The notes under the pieces are model-generated. The model did no database searches, had not been told where the DNA came from, and saw only the letters and a list, made by a program, of their open reading frames with translations. From Haliea sp040221975 (GTDB taxonomy: Bacteria > Pseudomonadota > Gammaproteobacteria > Pseudomonadales > Halieaceae): 64,000 nucleotides of DNA. Of this stretch, positions 59,303-64,000 are shown piece after piece. The stretch spans positions 124,001 to 188,000 of the forward strand of contig JAVJWR010000023.1 in NCBI GenBank assembly GCA_040221975.1, given 5' to 3'. The position numbers and the translations under genes are program-made. Positions within the stretch are counted from its first letter, which is position 1. Each line of letters begins with the position of its first letter.

Positions 59303-59502
59303 TGTATTTTGAATCCCTGGCCGCAGCCCTGCAGATGGATGGCCACGGCGCCTTTGTCTGGTCCGCGTATCTGATTACACTTGGGGTCATCGTATTTATT
59401 CTGTACGCACCGCGGCGCCGGCAACGGCGCTTCCTGCGGCAGTTGGAAGGGCAAATAAGGCGCAGCGGTGGCAAGGCCCCCGACGCCGGCAAGGAGGTTT
59501 GA
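59302..59502 (+). CDS. ccmD: CcmD, small membrane subunit
   Basis: A 66-residue protein with one transmembrane helix (about residues 18-38) and a basic C-terminal tail (RRRQRRFLRQLEGQIRR), as usual for CcmD. It stabilises the CcmC-CcmE complex and allows release of holo-CcmE. Its start overlaps ccmC (TGATG), and its stop overlaps the ccmE ATG. Confidence 0.93.
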   Translation: MYFESLAAALQMDGHGAFVWSAYLITLGVIVFILYAPRRRQRRFLRQLEGQIRRSGGKAPDAGKEV

Positions 59503-59969
59503 TGCACCCCGTTCGCAAGCAGCGCCTGTATCTCGTCCTGTTCCTGGTGTTTTTCTCCAGTGCCGCCATTGGCCTGGTCACCTTTGCCCTGCGCGGCAAT
59601 ATCAACCTTTTCTACCCGCCAGTGGAAGTCGTCGCGGGCCTGGCCCCGGTGGGCCAGACCATCCGTGTCGGTGGCATGGTGGTGGATGGCAGCGTCCAGC
59701 GCAGCAGCGATAGCCTGGAAGTGCGTTTCCAGGTGACCGATTACGAGGCTGTGGTCCCGGTGGTCTACACCGGCATCCTGCCGGATCTGTTCGGTGAGGG
59801 GCAGGGCGCGGTTGCCTCCGGCAAGCTGGATGAAGACGGCGTCCTGCAGGCTGCGGAAGTCCTGGCCAAGCACGACGAAAACTACATGCCGCCCGAAGTG
59901 GCGGAGGCGCTGGAAGCATCGAAAGCGAGAATGGCCGAGCAGGCCGCAAAGCAGGAGTATGCGCGATGA
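59502..59969 (+). CDS. ccmE: CcmE, periplasmic haem chaperone
   Basis: A 155-residue membrane-anchored haem chaperone. Residues 8-28 form the anchor, then a beta-barrel (OB fold) and the haem-binding motif 'LAKHDENYMP', whose histidine forms the covalent haem bond and whose tyrosine is an axial ligand. AAGGAGG lies 4 bases before the ATG at 59502; a TTG at 59499 is too close to it. The stop overlaps ccmF (ATGA). Confidence 0.95.
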   Translation: MHPVRKQRLYLVLFLVFFSSAAIGLVTFALRGNINLFYPPVEVVAGLAPVGQTIRVGGMVVDGSVQRSSDSLEVRFQVTDYEAVVPVVYTGILPDLFGEGQGAVASGKLDEDGVLQAAEVLAKHDENYMPPEVAEALEASKARMAEQAAKQEYAR

Positions 59970-61954
59970 TTCCCGAGTTTGGTCACTTCGCCCTCATCCT
60001 CGCCTTTTGCCTGTCGGTGCTGCTGTGCACGGTGCCACTCTGGGGTGCCTGGCGCGGCAATGCGACAGCCATGGCCCTGGCCCCCAACCTGGCGATCGGG
60101 ATTCTGGTTTTTGCGGCCATCAGTTTTGCCTGTCTCTCCTGGGCTTTCATGCAGGACGACTTCTCGGTTGAGGTCGTGGCCAACAACAGCAACAGCCTGC
60201 TGCCCTGGTATTACAAGTTCTCCGCGGTGTGGGGCAACCATGAGGGCTCGCTGCTTCTGTGGATCCTGACTCTCGCCATGTGGACCTGCGCCGTAGCTGT
60301 CTTCAGCCCGCAGTTGCCGCTGCTGATGCTGTCGCGGGTACTGGCGGTGATGGGCTTTGTCGGGGTCGGCTTCATGGCCTTCTCGCTGTTCACCTCCAAC
60401 CCCTTTGCACGCCTGCTGCCCGGGACGCCGGTGGACGGGCAGGACTTGAACCCGCTGCTACAGGATTTTGGCCTGATCATCCATCCGCCCTTGTTGTACA
60501 TGGGCTATGTCGGTTTTTCGGTGGCTTTCGCCTTCGCCATCGCAGCCCTCCTGGGCGGGCGTCTGGACGCGGCCTGGGCGCGCTGGTCCCGACCCTGGAC
60601 CAATGTCGCCTGGGCCTTCCTGACCCTGGGGATCATGCTTGGCAGCTGGTGGGCCTACTACGAGCTTGGCTGGGGTGGCTGGTGGTTCTGGGATCCGGTC
60701 GAAAACGCGTCTTTCATGCCCTGGCTGGCGGGCACCGCACTGATCCACTCCCTGGCGGCGACGGAAAAACGCGGCCTGTTCAAGAGCTGGACCGTACTGC
60801 TGGCCATTTTCGCCTTCTCTCTCAGCCTGCTGGGTACCTTCCTGGTGCGTTCCGGGGTGCTGACCTCGGTACATGCCTTCGCCACCGATCCCGCTCGCGG
60901 CCTGTTTATCCTGGTGTTCCTCGGTATCGTGGTGGGAGGTTCCCTGATTCTCTACGCCCTGCGGGCACCGGCGGTGAGCAGCCGGGTCGGCTTTGCCTGG
61001 CTGTCGCGGGAGTCGCTGTTGCTGGTCAATAACGTGGTGTTCCTGGTGGCAACCCTGACGGTCTTGTTCGGCACCCTGTTCCCGCTGCTGATGGACGCGC
61101 TTGGGCAAGGCAAGTATTCCGTGGGTCCGCCCTACTTCAACGCCGTATTTGTGCCCCTTATGGCGCTCTTGATGCCTTTCATGGGCATCGGGCCGGTTTC
61201 CCGCTGGAAGCAGGACAGCACCAGCCGGTGGCGGGCGGAACTGCTGGTTCCGGCCATTGCTACGCTGGTCTGTGCCCTGACCCTCCCGCTGCTACACGAT
61301 GGGGACTACAACCTGTGGGTGGCGCTGGCCATCCTGCTGGCGGGCTGGGTGGTATTCGGGATGCTGCGCGATCTCGCCAACCGGGTGCGCAATGCCAGCT
61401 CTATCGGCGCCGGCCTGCGCCGTCTCGCGCTCAGCTACTGGGGGATGTTTGTGGCCCACATCGGCTTCGCGGTGACCGTGATTGGAGTCGTGGTCACCAG
61501 CCAGTTCAATATCGAGCACGATCTCAAGATGACCCCCGGCACCAGTGATACTATCGCCGGTTACGAATTTCGCTTTCTGGATGTACGCGGCGTGCAGGGC
61601 CCGAACTTTGTCGCCGATGAAGCGCGCTTTATCGTCTATCGTGATGGCCGCGAGGTCGTGCGCCTGGCGCCGCAAAAACGCCGTTACCTGGCCAGTGGCG
61701 ACGTCATGACCGAGGCCGCGATTGACGACGGCTTCTTCCGCGACCTGTTCGTCGCCATGGGAGAGCCGGTGGGTACAGACGGCGCCTGGGCTATCCGCCT
61801 GCACTACAAACCCTTTGTCCGCTGGATGTGGGGCGGCTCGGTGCTGATGGCTCTGGGCGGTTTTGTGACCGTCGCCGACAAGCGTTACCGGCGCCAGCGC
61901 AGTGCCGCGCGTGACGCCCTGCTGCAGGGAGGGGTCCGTGGCGCCCAGGCTTAA
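59966..61954 (+). CDS. ccmF: CcmF, cytochrome c haem lyase core subunit
   Basis: A 662-residue, multi-helix inner-membrane protein that attaches haem to apocytochrome c together with CcmH and CcmI. The WWD region is 'WGGWWFWDPVENASFMPW' (about residues 230-247). Histidines and other conserved parts (VWGNHEGSLLLW, IIHPPLLYMGYVG) are present. The 3' end overlaps ccmG by 17 bases. The ATG overlaps ccmE. Confidence 0.96.
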   Translation: MIPEFGHFALILAFCLSVLLCTVPLWGAWRGNATAMALAPNLAIGILVFAAISFACLSWAFMQDDFSVEVVANNSNSLLPWYYKFSAVWGNHEGSLLLWILTLAMWTCAVAVFSPQLPLLMLSRVLAVMGFVGVGFMAFSLFTSNPFARLLPGTPVDGQDLNPLLQDFGLIIHPPLLYMGYVGFSVAFAFAIAALLGGRLDAAWARWSRPWTNVAWAFLTLGIMLGSWWAYYELGWGGWWFWDPVENASFMPWLAGTALIHSLAATEKRGLFKSWTVLLAIFAFSLSLLGTFLVRSGVLTSVHAFATDPARGLFILVFLGIVVGGSLILYALRAPAVSSRVGFAWLSRESLLLVNNVVFLVATLTVLFGTLFPLLMDALGQGKYSVGPPYFNAVFVPLMALLMPFMGIGPVSRWKQDSTSRWRAELLVPAIATLVCALTLPLLHDGDYNLWVALAILLAGWVVFGMLRDLANRVRNASSIGAGLRRLALSYWGMFVAHIGFAVTVIGVVVTSQFNIEHDLKMTPGTSDTIAGYEFRFLDVRGVQGPNFVADEARFIVYRDGREVVRLAPQKRRYLASGDVMTEAAIDDGFFRDLFVAMGEPVGTDGAWAIRLHYKPFVRWMWGGSVLMALGGFVTVADKRYRRQRSAARDALLQGGVRGAQA

Positions 61955-62480
61955 GCTGTTCCTGCCGCTGATCCTGTTCGTGGTGCTGGCGGCATTTCTG
62001 TTCCGCGGCCTGTCGCTGGACCCCACAGCATTGCCCTCGGCCCTGATCGACCGACCGCTGCCGGACTTTCAGCTCACCGGGCTGGCCGATGACCGGCCCC
62101 TGACCCGCGCCGATGTCATTGGCGAGGCGGCCCTGTTCAACGTCTGGGCCACCTGGTGCATTTCCTGTCGCGTTGAACACCCCTACCTGCAGCAATTGGC
62201 TGACAGCGGCGTTCCCATCTACGGCATTAATTACAAGGATGAGGACGAGGCGGCTCGCCGCTGGTTGCGGGATCTCGGCGATCCTTACCTCGTCAATATC
62301 GTCGATCGTGAAGGTACCCTGGGCGTGGACCTCGGCGTTTACGGAGCTCCTGAGACCTATCTGGTGGATGCCGAGGGTGTCATCCGTTATCGCCATGTTG
62401 GCGTCATCGACGAGCGTGTCTGGCGCGATACCCTGGAGCCCCTCTGGCGGGAAATTCTCGCCCTGGAGACAATGCCATGA
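61938..62480 (+). CDS. ccmG: CcmG/DsbE, periplasmic thioredoxin for apocytochrome
   Basis: A 180-residue anchored thioredoxin-like protein. A helix at residues 7-24 fixes it in the membrane; the active site reads WCISC (ATWCISCRVEHPYL) rather than the usual WCPTC or WCPSC. It keeps the apocytochrome CXXCH cysteines reduced. It starts with GTG at 61938, preceded by GGGAGGGG, inside the end of ccmF. Its stop overlaps the ccmH ATG. Confidence 0.93.
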   Translation: MAPRLKLFLPLILFVVLAAFLFRGLSLDPTALPSALIDRPLPDFQLTGLADDRPLTRADVIGEAALFNVWATWCISCRVEHPYLQQLADSGVPIYGINYKDEDEAARRWLRDLGDPYLVNIVDREGTLGVDLGVYGAPETYLVDAEGVIRYRHVGVIDERVWRDTLEPLWREILALETMP

Positions 62481-62947
62481 ACGCACTGCGTACAACTGCG
62501 CTGGCCCTGTGGATACTGCTGCTGGCCCTGCCGGCGGCAGCGGTCATCGAAACCTACGAGTTCAGTGAACCGGAGCTGGAAAAGCGCTATCGCCAGCTCA
62601 GCCAGGAACTGCGCTGTCCCAAGTGCCAGAACCAGAATATCGCCGATTCCAATGCGCCGATCTCCCAGGACCTGAGGCGGCTGCTGCATCAGCAGCTGGA
62701 AGCGGGCGCCAGCGACGGGGAGATTCTCGAGTACATGGTCGCACGCTATGGCGAGTTCGTGCGCTACCGGCCGGCCTTCAATGCCGCCACTGCGATCCTG
62801 TGGCTGGCGCCAGTGCTGTTGCTGCTGGGTGGCGCCGCGGGTTTGCTGATGCTGCTGCGCGGCCGCAAGCAGTCGCCGGCCACGCTCGACAGTAACGACC
62901 AGGCCCGGCTCACGGCCCTCCTGAAAACGGCGGAGAAAGACGCTTGA
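62477..62947 (+). CDS. ccmH: CcmH, apocytochrome thiol-handling subunit
   Basis: A 156-residue exported or anchored protein. Signal peptide to about residue 22, the motif 'LRCPKCQNQNI' with the redox cysteines near 45-50, then a C-terminal membrane helix (about 107-127). It interacts with CcmF and CcmG to present apocytochrome. This short form lacks the TPR part, which is the separate ccmI gene next to it. Confidence 0.95.
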   Translation: MNALRTTALALWILLLALPAAAVIETYEFSEPELEKRYRQLSQELRCPKCQNQNIADSNAPISQDLRRLLHQQLEAGASDGEILEYMVARYGEFVRYRPAFNAATAILWLAPVLLLLGGAAGLLMLLRGRKQSPATLDSNDQARLTALLKTAEKDA

Positions 62948-64000
62948 CCACATTCCTGCTTGCCTGTGCCGGCCTGATCCTGCTCAGTGGCCTGTTCTAC
63001 CTCTTTCCCGGCTGGGCCATGCGCCGGCCCCTGGACGATGGCGCCCAGGCCAATGTTGACTGGTACCGACTGCGCCGCCGCGAACTGGCGGAAGAGGGTG
63101 ACGCCGGCCTGGAAACCGATGCCCAGCTGCGCTTGCTGGAAGACCAGCAGGAGCCGCTGGAGACTCCGCAGCCATATTCCCGGGCGTCGTTCCCGGTCTG
63201 GGTGTTGTTGCCGCTGGTGGCAGTGATGGCCGGCATCCTCTACTACCAGTTGGGTTCGGTCGCGGATGTCAGGATCGGTGGCCAGTTGGCGACGCTGGAC
63301 GAAAACGCCGGCGAAGATGAAATGCTGGCACTAATGGCGGCGATTGAGAAGCGCTCCGGCCAGCGTCCGGACAATCTGCACTATCTGGCCCTGTTGGGGC
63401 GTTTCTACATGGGCCAGGGCGATTTCATCATGGCAGCGGAAACCTACAACAGGTTGGCCATGGCGGCGCCGGAGGATGCCCAGGCCCTCGCTTACGCCGC
63501 CCAGGCGCGCTACCTCGCCAGCGGCCGGAGCCTGGATCCTGAGTCGCAGGCCCGGGCCGAGCAGGCGCTGGCGATCAATCCGCACCAGCGCACGGCGCTG
63601 GGATTGCTGGGCATGGCCGCTTTTGAGCGCGAACAGTTCCGCGCCGCGATCCAGTACTGGGAGAGATTGCTGGCGATGGAAACTCCGGGTGGCGAGGGTG
63701 CGCAGATGATTGCCGGGGTGATTGCCGAGGCCCGCGAGCGTCTTGGCGAACCGGCCGTCGCCAGTGCAGGTGAGCCGGAAGTGCAGGCCGGTATCGGCGT
63801 CAGCCTGCGGGTCGCTGCGCCCGAGGGGGTCGCATTGAACCCCAGAGACACTGTCTTCGTGCTGGCGCGTTCAGCGGCCAGCGACAGCCGCATGCCGATC
63901 GCGGTACAGCGACTCCAGGCGAGCCAGTTGCCGGCGACCCTGCGCCTGGATGACAGCAACTCAATGGCCGGGCAGAAGCTGTCCGAGGCCGGCGAGGTCG
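62944..64000 (+). CDS. ccmI: CcmI, apocytochrome chaperone with TPR repeats (3' end outside window)
   Basis: The frame runs from a TTG at 62944, overlapping the ccmH TGA, to the end of the window without a stop. Two membrane helices at about residues 1-20 and 80-97 enclose a cytoplasmic loop (PGWAMRRPLDDGAQANVDWYR); after it come TPR-like repeats (GRFYMGQGDFIMAAETYNRLA) and a Pro/Ala-rich periplasmic part. It delivers apocytochrome to CcmF-CcmH. The rare TTG start and lack of a clear alternative suggest translational coupling. About 352 codons are visible. Confidence 0.9.
   Translation, partial: MTTFLLACAGLILLSGLFYLFPGWAMRRPLDDGAQANVDWYRLRRRELAEEGDAGLETDAQLRLLEDQQEPLETPQPYSRASFPVWVLLPLVAVMAGILYYQLGSVADVRIGGQLATLDENAGEDEMLALMAAIEKRSGQRPDNLHYLALLGRFYMGQGDFIMAAETYNRLAMAAPEDAQALAYAAQARYLASGRSLDPESQARAEQALAINPHQRTALGLLGMAAFEREQFRAAIQYWERLLAMETPGGEGAQMIAGVIAEARERLGEPAVASAGEPEVQAGIGVSLRVAAPEGVALNPRDTVFVLARSAASDSRMPIAVQRLQASQLPATLRLDDSNSMAGQKLSEAGEV

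Noticed and set aside
1..64000. CRISPR array, tRNA or rRNA, prophage, IS element
   Set aside because: No regularly spaced 25-40 base repeats, no cloverleaf or rRNA-like stretch, and no transposase, integrase or phage structural gene was seen.

Overview
The window is a dense, high-GC (outside one patch), chromosomal segment of a gammaproteobacterium. The gene content (YbbA/YbbP beside TesA, System I cytochrome c maturation, PtsP, DbpA, TtcA, WS/DGAT acyltransferase, bacteriophytochrome with its haem oxygenase, FTR1 iron permease) fits a marine, aerobic, lipid-metabolising lineage such as the Halieaceae/Cellvibrionales. That assignment is inferred from gene content only. I saw no rRNA, tRNA, CRISPR array, transposase or integrase.

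Layout. 1-14.7 kb: a partial alcohol dehydrogenase; a minus-strand block of CorA transporter, WS/DGAT and HerA-like ATPase; MscS channel; haem-binding DUF3365 protein; NfeD protease and slipin; quinone oxidoreductase; an orphan membrane protein; and a WYL regulator facing a membrane protein (DUF2868) coupled to a GTPase (DUF3482), followed by an SDR. 14.7-33.4 kb: REP-like repeats, a very large TolB-propeller/amidohydrolase, exported peroxiredoxin, MATE pump, acyltransferase and PtsP, MDR enzyme, DUF885 peptidase, HAD-PlsC fusion, HrpB helicase, a glycosyltransferase/orphan pair and a 2-hydroxyacid dehydrogenase. 33.4-37 kb: a peroxide-stress block (Fe-S oxidoreductase, DUF3501, rubrerythrin) divergent from OxyR. 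37-43.9 kb: a visibly more AT-rich patch with a CBS protein, a Fur-boxed FTR1/cytochrome c iron-uptake pair that looks like one gene split by a frameshift, and the light-sensing pair BphO-BphP. 43.9-57.2 kb: DbpA, DUF2189 protein, Cfa, YgiQ, BioA-TesA facing YbbA-YbbP, a second REP locus, TetR regulator, Mdh, TtcA. 57.2-64 kb: ccmABCDEFGHI, almost all overlapping start to stop, with ccmI cut by the window edge.

How the genes connect. Iron and haem are a recurring theme: FTR1 uptake under a near-consensus Fur box, haem oxygenase making biliverdin for the phytochrome, the ccm genes attaching haem to c-type cytochromes, and a c-type protein at 5.6 kb. The phytochrome keeps an intact GGDEF diguanylate cyclase with an inhibitory site, but its EAL domain has lost several catalytic motifs, so it is probably a light-controlled c-di-GMP source. 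Peroxide defence (OxyR, rubrerythrin, Fe-S partner, exported peroxiredoxin) sits nearby. Three acyltransferases of different families point to glycerolipid and neutral-lipid metabolism.

The best candidate for an undescribed system is the WYL regulator plus membrane protein plus GTPase block at 10.0-13.8 kb. Its regulator resembles those that control phage-defence loci, but no known defence effector is present, so that role is speculative.
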